Assembly: GCA_964400875.1 (NCBI GenBank) | Contig: CAYNWK010000002.1 | Coordinates: 1-64,000 of the forward strand | Length of the DNA: 64,000 nucleotides | Origin: CAYNWK01 sp964400875 | Lineage (GTDB): Bacteria; Chloroflexota; Anaerolineae; Anaerolineales; UBA4823 | Direction of reading: 5' to 3' | Shown: positions 16,667 to 25,539 of the stretch, piece after piece | How the letters are laid out: every line of letters begins with the position of its first letter | Position numbering within the stretch: position 1 is the stretch's first letter | Notes under the pieces: generated by a model | The model's database searches: none | What the model was told of the DNA's origin: nothing | What the model saw: only the letters and a program-made list of their open reading frames with translations | Translations under genes and position numbers: made by a program

Positions 16667-18589
16667 CTAACCGCTGCTGGCAGTTTGGACCTCATCGACG
16701 GCGCGGAAGTAAGCCTCGGACAGGCGTTGGATGGCGATGCGGAAACCCTCGCCCTGGCGCTGGTGACCGCGCCAGATCTCCGGGATCATAGTGCCCCTAT
16801 AGCCATCCGGTTGACCGGCGCCGATCATCTTGAAGAATCTGACCCAATCTATGGTGCCCTCCCCGATTTGCAAGCCTTCCCCATCCAGGCCGGCCCCGTC
16901 GGACAGATGTAAATGCCGGATGTATGGAAGTAGGACCAGGACTTGCTCAAAGAAGTCCACGTGCGCCCAGTTGCAGTACAGCTTGGCGTGGGAGGTGTCG
17001 AAGCACATATTCAAGTCGAGAGGGGTGATGAAATCCCGTATTTCGTAAGCGTCCATGAAAGCATTGGTAAGCCACTGCCCGCCGAAATACCATGGATGCG
17101 GCGGCAAATTCTCCAAAAGGAATTCCACCCCGGCGTAGTCTAAAGCTTCCACCGAGCGGCGCAGGTTATCGTAGAGCGCCTGGCGATCTTCGACGGGGTG
17201 ATCCAGGCTCATGCCGCCGGTGTGCACCACCACTTTGGGGGTTCCGACGAAGTGCGGCGCTATTTCGCGGGTCAGATCGATGCTCTTCTGGATCAACGCC
17301 AACGACTGGCGGCGCTGGCGCTCGTCGATGGCGCATAAATCCACCAGGGTACGCTCGAAGAACTCTGGCGCGTGCACGACCAATTTAAGGTCGAAATCTT
17401 GGCCTGGATAATGCTCGTCCAGGTCCTGGTCGGTAAAATGGAACTCGAGCATGCGGGGGTGGTACTCCAACAGCTCTTCAAAGTCGCGGAAGCGCACAGT
17501 GAAGCCCCACTCCATGGGGAGCGTATGCGCTTCGTCCAGGATCACCTCAACGCCTAAATCTTTCTCCAAAAAAGGCTCGTCCTCCTCGATCTCCCTGGTT
17601 GCCACCCGCCCGATCAATTCGTCGTAGTGCTGCGGCGAAATGCCCAACGCCGGTCCTTTGACCGTCACCAGTTCGGCGGTGATGATCTCTCCCGCTTGGA
17701 TACAGCGAGCTGCGACTAAGCTTTTCCCCAATACCTCACGATTGAGGATTTCACCGCGCGAGATATATTTCTCCTCGCCGGTGCCCAACGCCTCCCTGAC
17801 CTGCTGTATATCCCGCACCATCTTCCTGAATCCCTGGGGCTCCAGGCTTGCAGCGTGGTCGGGACCGTCCATTGTGCGGTCCAGGGTAATATGCCGCTCG
17901 ATGATGTTGGCGCCCAACGCGGTAGCAACCGTGGAAACGGCGATGCCGCGTTCGTGCCCGGAATAGCCCACCGGGACGCCAAACCGGCGCAAACGGTCCA
18001 TAAAGCGCAGGTTGATGTCCTCAAAGGCGGCGGGATAGGTGCTGTTGCAGTGCAGCAGCGCAAATTCCGCGCCGCGCTGATTGAGGAACCGGACGGTGGT
18101 CTCGACCTCTTCCATCCTGGACATCCCGGTCGAAAGGATGATCGGTTTGCCCTTATTGACCAAGTGGTCCAGCAAGGGCAGGTTGGTCAGGTCGGCTGAG
18201 GCGACTTTGTACGCCGGCACTCCCAGCTCCTCCAGGAAATCGGCGCTCTCGATATCAAACGCCGAGCACATGAAGATGATAGCTTTATCCCGGCAATATT
18301 CAACGATGCGGTGATAAGCACGGTCGGGCAGCTCAACCCGCTGCAGGATCGGCAGGAGGTAACGCAACGTCTTTTCACCGGCGTTGGCGTTATCCAGGTA
18401 TTTTTTAGCGTACAGGCTCTCCAGATTGCGCTTTTGAAATTTAACCGCATCAGCGCCGGCATCTACTGCAGCATCGACTAGCTCCAGAGCCAGCGGCAGC
18501 AAGCCATTGTGGTTCACGCCGATCTCGGCGATCACAAAAGCAGGGTGGCCATCGCCGATCAGGCGATCGCCGATCTTTATCACAGGCAT
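16667..18589 (-). CDS. NeuB-family nonulosonate synthase fused to a sugar-phosphate-isomerase-like TIM barrel
   Basis: 640 residues, about 290 more than a normal NeuB. Residues 1-265 are the NeuB barrel (AEIGVNHNG 21-29, KFQKR, LSTGMSRMEEV, GYSGHERG, ERHITLDRTMDGPDH), which condenses PEP with an acylated hexosamine. Residues 285-346 are a SAF/antifreeze-like domain. From about 365 to 625 there is a second barrel of the xylose isomerase/AP endonuclease 2 type with metal-site motifs LENLPPHPW, CFDTSHAKLY and HLSDGAG. The added barrel may supply or epimerise the precursor. The NeuA homologue lies just downstream. The NeuB call is secure; the second domain's function is inferred. Confidence 0.88.
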   Translation of the reverse strand: MPVIKIGDRLIGDGHPAFVIAEIGVNHNGLLPLALELVDAAVDAGADAVKFQKRNLESLYAKKYLDNANAGEKTLRYLLPILQRVELPDRAYHRIVEYCRDKAIIFMCSAFDIESADFLEELGVPAYKVASADLTNLPLLDHLVNKGKPIILSTGMSRMEEVETTVRFLNQRGAEFALLHCNSTYPAAFEDINLRFMDRLRRFGVPVGYSGHERGIAVSTVATALGANIIERHITLDRTMDGPDHAASLEPQGFRKMVRDIQQVREALGTGEEKYISRGEILNREVLGKSLVAARCIQAGEIITAELVTVKGPALGISPQHYDELIGRVATREIEEDEPFLEKDLGVEVILDEAHTLPMEWGFTVRFRDFEELLEYHPRMLEFHFTDQDLDEHYPGQDFDLKLVVHAPEFFERTLVDLCAIDERQRRQSLALIQKSIDLTREIAPHFVGTPKVVVHTGGMSLDHPVEDRQALYDNLRRSVEALDYAGVEFLLENLPPHPWYFGGQWLTNAFMDAYEIRDFITPLDLNMCFDTSHAKLYCNWAHVDFFEQVLVLLPYIRHLHLSDGAGLDGEGLQIGEGTIDWVRFFKMIGAGQPDGYRGTMIPEIWRGHQRQGEGFRIAIQRLSEAYFRAVDEVQTASSG

Positions 18590-18665
18590 TTATTATTCTC
18601 CAGAAAGGCGGGATCGAACTTTAAAATTGATAGGTCTTTCGCATTTGGAGCAGGGTTGGGGCTGA

Positions 18666-19424
18666 TTAGCCTAGCTGGAAGCCCAGATCGTCCAAGCTGA
18701 GCTCCCCGCTTTCGACCAGCCGCTCGGCGCGGCGCCAGTCATCCGCCGAATCGATATCGATCCAGTCTGCCGCGTCTATCACGAGCGGCAGAATACGCTC
18801 CCCCGTCATTGAATTCTTTTCCAGAAAAGTCCTGGACCAGGCCGCATCCACATAGCCGGTCTGCCAATAAACTTCCGGCAGCGCCTGGCGCGGCATATTG
18901 TAAGCCTCGGGGTATTCCGTCTCGATGAGCGGGTGCATGATCCCTTCCGGATCGATCCGCCACATCTTGTAAGGGTTTTGAAAAGGAACGCAAACCGTGC
19001 GCACCGAATCGGCCTGCGGATGCTCCCTCAACCGCGCCACCGCCTGGTCGATATGGCTGACCCGCCGCAGAGGAGAGGTCGGCCGCAGCTGGACGACGAT
19101 CTCCGGATGGTAATCTTCCTGCTCCGCCAGCCAGTGCAAGGCGTGCTGAAAGACAGGCAGATCGGGTGTGTCGTCTTGGGAGTACTCCTGCGGACGGGTA
19201 AACGGCGCCTCCGCACCGTAGTCCAGGGCAATCTGCCGGATGTTTTCATCGTCCGTAGATACGATCACCCGAGCGACACTCCGGGCAGCCAGCCCAGCGG
19301 CGATGCTGTAGGCAATTAAAGGGCGTCCGGCAAAAAGACGGATATTTTTATGGGGAATGCTCTTGGAACCGCCTCGGGCGGGGATCAATGCCAGCGTTTC
19401 GAGCTGACTCACCATGCCGTCCAA
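18666..19424 (-). CDS. neuA: CMP-nonulosonate synthetase (acylneuraminate cytidylyltransferase)
   Basis: 252 residues; activates the nonulosonic acid with CTP. LALIPARGGSKSIPHKNIRLFAG at about residues 11-33 is the canonical NeuA opening. VIVSTDDENI, VQLRPTSPLRR and IDIDSADDW supply the CTP- and metal-binding residues. It is encoded on the promoter side of the NeuB fusion and overlaps the following SDR gene by 16 bases, so the trio forms one module. Whether the sugar is sialic, legionaminic or another cannot be told. Confidence 0.88.
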   Translation of the reverse strand: MDGMVSQLETLALIPARGGSKSIPHKNIRLFAGRPLIAYSIAAGLAARSVARVIVSTDDENIRQIALDYGAEAPFTRPQEYSQDDTPDLPVFQHALHWLAEQEDYHPEIVVQLRPTSPLRRVSHIDQAVARLREHPQADSVRTVCVPFQNPYKMWRIDPEGIMHPLIETEYPEAYNMPRQALPEVYWQTGYVDAAWSRTFLEKNSMTGERILPLVIDAADWIDIDSADDWRRAERLVESGELSLDDLGFQLG

Positions 19425-20254
19425 CCGCCGTCTACTACCAGGTTGGCGCCGGTCATATAACTGGAGGCGTCGGAGGCCAGGAAAAGCAGCGCGCCATTGA
19501 GCTCGTCTTTCTCAGCCATGCGTCCCAAGACCGTGCGGGCAGCGTAAGCTTGCAGGAATGCATCGTCGTGCTGGTCGAACACGCCGCCCGGCGAGAGCGC
19601 GTTGACGCGGATATTCTTACCGGCGTAGTAGGTCGCCAGGTAACGTGTCAAGCCTAAAAGCCCGGCCTTGGTCACCGAGTAATAAACAGGTTTGTACTGA
19701 ACTTCTACGCCCGCTCGCTGGTAGAGCCGCTGGTCGGGCCCGACCAGGCCGTAGATCGAACACAAATTGACGATCACACCCCCGCCCTGGCTGAGCATCG
19801 GTCGGATGGCAGCCTGGCTGGCGAGAAAAACACCGGTCAAGTTGACGTCCAGCGCTTCTCGCCAGGCCTCCAGGGGATAATCCTCAAAGGCGTTGGCGAG
19901 CTCCTCCGGCGCCTTCTCCGTTTGGCCGGGAGCGAACTTCGGATCGCGTGCTGCACTGTTGACCAGGATATCCAGACGCCCAAAGCGCTCCAGTGTCTCC
20001 GCAACCAGCCCCTGCACGGACTGGGCTTGGGTGACATCGGTTTGAACGGAAATAGCTTGCGGCGCGTCCGCTGGCTGCCCTTCGTTCAGAGCGCTGCTTA
20101 TCGCTTCCGCTCCGCCACCATCCAAATCGGCGACCACCACCCGCGCGCCGGCCTGCGCCAGAGTCCGGCAAAATTCCGCACCCAGCAAGCCGGCTCCGCC
20201 GGTGACGATGGCGACCCGCCCGTACAGATCGAACTTTTCAGGCAGGCCGGGCAT
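19409..20254 (-). CDS. short-chain dehydrogenase/reductase
   Basis: 281 residues with TGGAGLLGAEFC (NAD(P) site), LVNSAA, NLCSIYGLVG and YYSVTKAGLLGLTRY (catalytic Tyr-x3-Lys). It is co-encoded with the neuA homologue and the NeuB fusion. SDRs in this position (PtmA-like) are known from legionaminate and pseudaminate clusters, where they oxidise or reduce sugar precursors. The exact substrate is not visible. The C-terminal MTGANLVVDGGW is normal for the family, so the gene looks intact. Confidence 0.86.
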   Translation of the reverse strand: MPGLPEKFDLYGRVAIVTGGAGLLGAEFCRTLAQAGARVVVADLDGGGAEAISSALNEGQPADAPQAISVQTDVTQAQSVQGLVAETLERFGRLDILVNSAARDPKFAPGQTEKAPEELANAFEDYPLEAWREALDVNLTGVFLASQAAIRPMLSQGGGVIVNLCSIYGLVGPDQRLYQRAGVEVQYKPVYYSVTKAGLLGLTRYLATYYAGKNIRVNALSPGGVFDQHDDAFLQAYAARTVLGRMAEKDELNGALLFLASDASSYMTGANLVVDGGWTAW

Positions 20255-20259
20255 GCAGG

Positions 20260-22059
20260 CTAATTAACCTCAACAGTCTCGAGCGTGACAGGCTCATCCT
20301 CGCGGCCGTTCGCATGGTCTCCGTCCTCATGACCGTCCGCTTTCAGATAGCCGCGTTCTTCCAGGAACCGCAGGATCTCATTCGCATTATCGGCGGGGGA
20401 GACGCCAACGGTCTTCAAAGTGAGCTCCGGGTCCACCGGGACTTCGTAAGGATCGTCGACGCCGGTGAAACCGGTGATCTGGCCGCGGCGAGCCCGGGCG
20501 TATAACCCTTTAACATCCCTTTCTTCACATACCTCAATAGGGGTGTCTACAAAGACCTCGATAAAATGATCCTCGCCCACGATCTTGCGCACCTCGTTTC
20601 TCGTGGCACGGTAGGGGCTGATCGCCGCGCACAACACCATCCCACCGTGGCGGGCGATTTCGCTGGCGACGAAGCCGATGCGCAGGATGTTCGTATCGCG
20701 GTCTTCTCGGCTGAATCCCAAACCCTTGGAGAGGTGCGTGCGCACGACGTCGCCGTCCAACAATGTAATCTGGCGTCCACGTTCCAACAGTTTGGAAGTC
20801 AAGATCTCGGAAATGGTCGATTTGCCGGCGCCGCTCAACCCGGTGAACCAGATGCACACCCCTTGTTTGTACCGTGGCGGGTAGACTTCCATGAGAATTT
20901 GGGCTGTCTCCGGGCGGGTGAACCACTCCGGAAGCAGCTGGCCTTTCGCCAGGTATTCATCTCGCACTTGGGTGCCGGAGATCTCGGCGATGTTCGCGTC
21001 CTCCTCAACTTTGTCGACTTCTTCATACCGATCTTCTTCAGGCAAATAAACCAGCGCTTTGAATTCCAGGGGCTTTACGCCGATCTCGTCGCTGTATTGA
21101 GACAACATCAGCTGCGCTTCGTACGGGCCGTAAAACGGGCGGCCGTGGCTGTCATTGCCCGGTCCGGCGTGATCGCGGCCCACGATGAAATGCGTGGCGC
21201 CATAGTTGCGGCGAATGATGGCATGCCACAGGGCTTCTTTTGGCCCGGCCATGCGCATCGCCAGCGGCAGCAGGCTGAGCAGCGTGCTGCTCTTGTCATA
21301 GTAATTTTCGACCAGGGTACGGTAGACCCGCACGCGCGTATAATGATCAACGTCGCCGGGTTTGGTCATGCCGACAACTGGGTGAATCAACAAACTGCCT
21401 TTTATCCCCTCAGCGGAGCGCTTAGTCAGCTCTTCGTGGATGCGGTGCATGGGGTTGCGAGTCTGGAAAGCGACCACCTGCTGGTTGCCAAACTGCTCCA
21501 ACTTTTCCCGCACCTGCGATGGGTTTAAACGCAGGTTGACAAAATCGTGGTAGCGAGGCAGGTCGATGACTTTCAGCTCTCCGGACACGTAAATTTTGCC
21601 CCACTGCCCCATCTCGGAGATCAAGGGGTGGCGTGGGTCGGTGGAGCCCAATACCAGGCGCGCTTCCCGCTGCGGGTCATAATGGTATACCTCTTCGATC
21701 TGCATCACGGCGATGGTGTTATTGCGCGCATCGCTCAAGGTGATTTGCTCGCCCCAGCTGGGCAGATCTTTTTCGTCGACCGGAAGCGTAATCGGGATGG
21801 GGAACAAGGTGCCATCCACCAGCCGCATTTCGGTCAACACGCGTTCGTAATCCGCTTTACCCATGAAACGATCAAGCGGAGAGAAGGCGCCGATCGCTAG
21901 CAACTCCAGGTCGCATAAAGCACGTGCAGAGATTTGCACCGAGGGGAGCCGGCTGGATTTTGCCAACAATTCCTCCCGTTCCTCTCCTTCAACCATCAGG
22001 TTGACTAATTTACCTCCATAGGGAGCGATCAATTTGCCTTCTTTGATTTTCGTGGTCAT
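20260..22059 (-). CDS. bifunctional ATP sulfurylase / APS kinase (PAPS synthase)
   Basis: 599 residues joining both steps of PAPS formation. Residues 1-390 are the sulfate adenylyltransferase, with the active-site QTRNPMHRIHEEL and GRDHAGPGND motifs. Residues 405-570 are the APS kinase, with P-loop FTGLSGAGKST, LLDGDVVRTHL and GLGFSREDRDTN. A clear AAGGAGA ribosome site precedes the ATG. The gene lies between nonulosonate genes and an oxidoreductase gene rather than beside cysteine-synthesis genes, and four sulfotransferases surround it. Its likely job is to feed PAPS to glycan sulfation. Confidence 0.95.
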   Translation of the reverse strand: MTTKIKEGKLIAPYGGKLVNLMVEGEEREELLAKSSRLPSVQISARALCDLELLAIGAFSPLDRFMGKADYERVLTEMRLVDGTLFPIPITLPVDEKDLPSWGEQITLSDARNNTIAVMQIEEVYHYDPQREARLVLGSTDPRHPLISEMGQWGKIYVSGELKVIDLPRYHDFVNLRLNPSQVREKLEQFGNQQVVAFQTRNPMHRIHEELTKRSAEGIKGSLLIHPVVGMTKPGDVDHYTRVRVYRTLVENYYDKSSTLLSLLPLAMRMAGPKEALWHAIIRRNYGATHFIVGRDHAGPGNDSHGRPFYGPYEAQLMLSQYSDEIGVKPLEFKALVYLPEEDRYEEVDKVEEDANIAEISGTQVRDEYLAKGQLLPEWFTRPETAQILMEVYPPRYKQGVCIWFTGLSGAGKSTISEILTSKLLERGRQITLLDGDVVRTHLSKGLGFSREDRDTNILRIGFVASEIARHGGMVLCAAISPYRATRNEVRKIVGEDHFIEVFVDTPIEVCEERDVKGLYARARRGQITGFTGVDDPYEVPVDPELTLKTVGVSPADNANEILRFLEERGYLKADGHEDGDHANGREDEPVTLETVEVN

Positions 22060-22329
22060 ACGACAGTTCTCCTTACGATGAATTTATCCGACAGGATTCG
22101 GGCTTACGCAGTTCGCCGTAAAGTCCGGTGATTTAAGCGGTCAGCGAGAGGTAAGGGGCGTTTGATGTGCCGATCAAAGGTCGTCCATCGCGCGTCATTC
22201 TTCATGCGATGTCGTTCACCGCACGATTCAGTACCTCCCCCACCCTTCTTTAACGCAGCCGGAGCAGAATCATTTCAGTTGTGCTCGAATCCGGGGAGAA
22301 TGTAGAGGTAAAAAAACCCAACGATTCGC
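22060..22329. other. longest gene-free stretch, holding one interspersed repeat copy
   Basis: 270 bases between the PAPS synthase gene and the oxidoreductase gene upstream of it. It contains a copy of the interspersed repeat at 22101-22128 and the PAPS synthase ribosome site near 22065. I saw no convincing -10/-35 pair, no terminator hairpin with a T-run and no open reading frame of family-like sequence. A promoter of unusual type cannot be excluded. Confidence 0.6.
22101..22128 (+). repeat. interspersed repeat copy A
   Basis: Contains TTACGCAGTTCGCC, a 14-base core identical to copies at 60633-60662 and (inverted) 59511-59545, followed by a GTAAAGTCCGG tail like the GGGAAAGTGG tail of the others. 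It lies in intergenic DNA. It is probably the end or remnant of a small mobile element, though no transposase is present. Confidence 0.6.
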
Positions 22330-23388
22330 CTAGAGCAGTCCTTCGCGACCGGTCTCAATCAACCGTACCAGCCGATTTTCCCGGGCTGAAAGATGAGCTG
22401 CCAGCGCCAACTTCAAAGCCTGGATGCCGTCACCTAGCGTACAGCGCGGCGCACATTCGCCGCGTGCTACCCCAAAAAAGTGGGCCATCTCCTCCAGGAA
22501 CATATCGTTGCGTTCAAAATCCGGGCCAGGTTCGTACCGCACCCAACCCGGTCCAGATTGCCCTTCCACTGGTGAGGAGCTGTCCTCCCCCCGATAATAG
22601 GCACAGCTGCCGTCGTAATTGTCCCAACGCAGCACGCCTTTGCTGCCCACGATCTCCAGGGAGTGTTCAGTCGGGCGGCGGCTGAAATCCAGGTGGACGC
22701 TGCCCAATTGTCCTTGCTCGAAGCGCAGCCCGATCTCGGCGGTATCTTCGACTGCCAGTTCGAATTCGTTCAGTTGATCCTTGAAAGCCCAAACCGCCTC
22801 GACCTCTCCCAGCAGCCAGCGGACATAATCCAGCGGATGGCACAGGGTAAGGATCACACCACCACCCAGGTCGCCTCGCGCGCTGTAGCCGACCCGGTAG
22901 TCTTCCCAGGGATGCATCCCGGGGAGGTATTCCGCGTAGACCGCCCGCAGGGACAAGGGCTGCCCGATCTCGCCGTCCTGCAGCCAGCGCGCCGCCTGCT
23001 GCAAGCCCGGATGAAATCGAAATTGAAATCCGACCAGCGCCTGACCGCCTCCCTGTTCTACGGCGTCTGCCAGCTCCTCCACTCGCGCCATCGAGTGGGA
23101 GATCGGCTTCTCAAGGAGCAGAGGGCAGCCCCTCCTGGCGGCAGGGATGGCGACATCCAGGTGCAGGGCGGTCGGGTTGGAAACGATCACCCCATCCGGC
23201 TGCAGGTCGAGTGCTTCGTCCAGGTCGGTCACCACCTGGAAGCCTGCAATATCGGCCTCGGGCAGTGTGCTTTGATGGGTGCGGTACAGCAGGATCTCGT
23301 GGGCTTCGCCGTTGCGCTCCCCTAAGGCAACCAGGTTGCGCAGGTGGCGGCGCCCAACGGAGCCGAGACCGGCGATTAGAAATCTCAC
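22330..23388 (-). CDS. Gfo/Idh/MocA-family oxidoreductase
   Basis: 352 residues. The Rossmann motif AGLGSVGRRHLRNL is at the N-terminus. LLEKPISHS is the conserved EKP motif with the cofactor/catalytic Lys. The second domain includes DYRVGYSARGDLGGGVILTLCHPLDY, whose His is typical. These enzymes oxidise, reduce or epimerise sugars or nucleotide sugars with NAD(P). Position upstream of the PAPS synthase and nonulosonate genes suggests a role in making a precursor sugar. Substrate unknown. Confidence 0.85.
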   Translation of the reverse strand: MRFLIAGLGSVGRRHLRNLVALGERNGEAHEILLYRTHQSTLPEADIAGFQVVTDLDEALDLQPDGVIVSNPTALHLDVAIPAARRGCPLLLEKPISHSMARVEELADAVEQGGGQALVGFQFRFHPGLQQAARWLQDGEIGQPLSLRAVYAEYLPGMHPWEDYRVGYSARGDLGGGVILTLCHPLDYVRWLLGEVEAVWAFKDQLNEFELAVEDTAEIGLRFEQGQLGSVHLDFSRRPTEHSLEIVGSKGVLRWDNYDGSCAYYRGEDSSSPVEGQSGPGWVRYEPGPDFERNDMFLEEMAHFFGVARGECAPRCTLGDGIQALKLALAAHLSARENRLVRLIETGREGLL

Positions 23389-23417
23389 AGGTTGATGCTC
23401 TGCGGGGAGTTCAAGCG

Positions 23418-24980
23418 TTATGAATTGCGATAAGGTTCGTTGACCGCCTGCAGCTTGGTCTGCAGCTCTTGGCTGAGCTCGCCTGCTAGCGCACCGCGCG
23501 TATCGTAGAGATCTTCCAATTCCTCGGGGTCGTTCTCGAGGTCGTAGAGTTCGTAGACGCTGGTGTAGTCATCGTAACCGAAGTAATGGATCAGCTTATA
23601 CGGCCCTTTGACCATCGAGACCGTCCCCCTGGTAAAAGGCGCTATGCGCGGGTTGGTCTTGCCATCCATCGTAAAGACGCTGCGGTCGTCGGCAGAACTG
23701 TTCTCGCTAAAGGTGGGCAGGATGCGTCCCTCGCTCCACGCCGGCGCAGGCAAGCCGCTTACGTAGCATAAGGTCGGCAGCAGGTCCACACAGCTGGTGG
23801 GCATGCTTACGTCAATTCGTTTCCGCTGACCCGGGCTGGAGATCAACAGGGGTATCCTGGTCAACGGCTCATACAACGTCTGGGTGATGTGCTCCAGGAT
23901 GCCTCGTTCGAACATCTCGCCGTGGTCGGAGGTCACCACCAGGTATGTGTTTTCCAACAAGCCGTTCTGAGCCATGAAATCATAAAGGCGTCCGAATTCG
24001 GCGTCAGCGTAGGCGATGAACTCGTCATATTCGCGCCTTTTCTCTTCTAACTGCTCCTGTTGATGGCCTTGTGTAAAGTGATGAGCAGGTTTGGTTGGCG
24101 TGTGGAAACCGTCATTCAAAAACATATCGTAGAACTCACGGCGGGTATTGTAGGGTTCGTGAGGCGGCATCATATGGAAATAGCCCAGGTACGGGCGCGG
24201 CGAATTGGAAACCTGCCCCGCGATCCAGTCGATGGCGTCCTCAAGCAGAAATAACAGCGGGGCCGCGTTAGCGGACGGTATCCCGCGAGGGAATAGTTCC
24301 TTGTAGGCGCGCTGGAGATCGTTGCCTTTGTTCGTGCGCCACAGCCGGTGCAGGGTAGAAACGAATAAAGTGCTGGGGATCTTGTGATCTTTGCCGCGCA
24401 GCGCCAACCGTTCACCCATGAACTCGACGTTGTGATCGTTTACAAACAGCCCATCGGCCAGGATCTTCTCGTAATACAGGGCCAGCTCTTTGGTTTTCTT
24501 GAAAAGGTCGATGTCCTCACTGAACTGGTACAACAGCATCCCTGCCAGGTCGTTGTGAGTGTACGCCATGCGGTTGTACGTATTCGCTGGAAAAGCGCTG
24601 AATAAGTTCTGTCGGAGGTAATCCCGGATCACCCGGCCGTACACGTGAAAGGCGCGGTGGGACCAGGGATAGGTACCAGTCAACAGGGAAGACGCGCCGG
24701 GGGTGGTAAAACTACCGCCGGCGTAGTGCCGGTTGAACACCGTGGCGCGTTCGGCGAAGCGGCGCAGGTTGGGCGTATTGTCGCGCGGGTAACCGTACAG
24801 CGATAGATTCGTCGCCGAACAGGCATCGAAAACTAGGACCAGGATGTTCGGCGCATTCGGATTCTGCGAGGGACCTTGCGGCTCACCGCCCAGTTCGTTG
24901 AAGAGATCGAAAGGCACCTTCAGGAGCGGCAGCAGCGCCAATAATTTTAAGAAATCACGTCGGCTTAAATCTGAGTGCAT
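23418..24980 (-). CDS. Tat-exported sulfatase-fold enzyme with a Thr at the nucleophile position
   Basis: 520 residues. The N-terminus has SRRDFLKLLALLPLL, a twin-arginine signal, so it is exported folded. The alkaline-phosphatase/sulfatase fold is visible in LVLVFDACSATNLSLYGY, TPNLRRFAERATVF, SFTTPGASSLLTG and TSDHGEMFERG. True sulfatases have C/S-x-P-x-R for formylglycine; here TTPGA has Thr and no Cys. That is the nucleophile used by phosphoethanolamine/phosphoglycerol transferases and phosphodiesterases of this superfamily. I would call it a phospho- or sulfo-ester enzyme of unknown reaction rather than a sulfatase. Confidence 0.75.
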   Translation of the reverse strand: MHSDLSRRDFLKLLALLPLLKVPFDLFNELGGEPQGPSQNPNAPNILVLVFDACSATNLSLYGYPRDNTPNLRRFAERATVFNRHYAGGSFTTPGASSLLTGTYPWSHRAFHVYGRVIRDYLRQNLFSAFPANTYNRMAYTHNDLAGMLLYQFSEDIDLFKKTKELALYYEKILADGLFVNDHNVEFMGERLALRGKDHKIPSTLFVSTLHRLWRTNKGNDLQRAYKELFPRGIPSANAAPLLFLLEDAIDWIAGQVSNSPRPYLGYFHMMPPHEPYNTRREFYDMFLNDGFHTPTKPAHHFTQGHQQEQLEEKRREYDEFIAYADAEFGRLYDFMAQNGLLENTYLVVTSDHGEMFERGILEHITQTLYEPLTRIPLLISSPGQRKRIDVSMPTSCVDLLPTLCYVSGLPAPAWSEGRILPTFSENSSADDRSVFTMDGKTNPRIAPFTRGTVSMVKGPYKLIHYFGYDDYTSVYELYDLENDPEELEDLYDTRGALAGELSQELQTKLQAVNEPYRNS

Positions 24981-25002
24981 GGGAACTATAGGACCCGATC
25001 GT

Positions 25003-25539
25003 TCAAACGTTGCGCAGCACGATGATAAAAATGCTCAGCGCGTCCAGCCCCAGGTAAATAAACGAGAGCACCATGAGCCGTTCAGCAGCGCCGGATAGCG
25101 CCATTTCTAGTTTCTTATAATGTTGGATCAAGAATGAACCGACTGCGATGGCGACGAGGATCGCAGCAAAACCAAGCAGCAGCCCATTGACCGACCACAT
25201 GTTCCCGGCGCCGCCCTGAGTGTGAGCCAGCACTGCCCAGGCGGAGACGACCAGCGCGGCCAGGCTGCCCTGGGCGACGAACCTGTCCAGGAACCAGCGC
25301 TTCGGCAGGATAAAGCCGAGCGCGAGGACTCCGGCAAGCAGTAGAAGGCTATCGACCAGGGCGAACAACTGGGTGTAGGCAATCCCGCCGAGTAACTCCC
25401 AGATGTTCATGTACAGAATCCAGGCCGGCACTTCCTGCAAGACGTTATAGATCGACCAGATATGGGTGATAAACACGCAAACCACGAAGGTGGCAAGCAG
25501 CTCCGGGCCGGATGGCAGCCGGTCCCTAAAGATAGCCAA
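25003..25539 (-). CDS. integral membrane protein of unknown function
   Basis: 178 residues with four or five hydrophobic helices (for example LLATFVVCVFITHIWSIY, LFALVDSLLLLAGVLALGFIL, LLLGFAAILVAIAVGSFLI, LMVLSFIYLGLDALSIFIIVL). I do not recognise the family. The likely TTG start overlaps the 3' end of the phosphodiesterase-family gene by 14 bases, so the two are translated together. It sits between two alkaline-phosphatase-fold enzymes and may anchor or partner them. Confidence 0.6.
   Translation of the reverse strand: MAIFRDRLPSGPELLATFVVCVFITHIWSIYNVLQEVPAWILYMNIWELLGGIAYTQLFALVDSLLLLAGVLALGFILPKRWFLDRFVAQGSLAALVVSAWAVLAHTQGGAGNMWSVNGLLLGFAAILVAIAVGSFLIQHYKKLEMALSGAAERLMVLSFIYLGLDALSIFIIVLRNV

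Noticed and set aside
20566..21528. 320-codon open frame on the plus strand opposite the PAPS synthase gene
   Set aside because: The minus-strand frame encodes clear ATP sulfurylase and APS kinase motifs across the whole span. The plus-strand product has no recognisable motif and is a GC-driven mirror frame.
23418..24980. Classical formylglycine sulfatase
   Set aside because: The C/S-x-P-x-R motif is absent; the aligned segment has Thr. Reported as a sulfatase-fold enzyme of unknown reaction.
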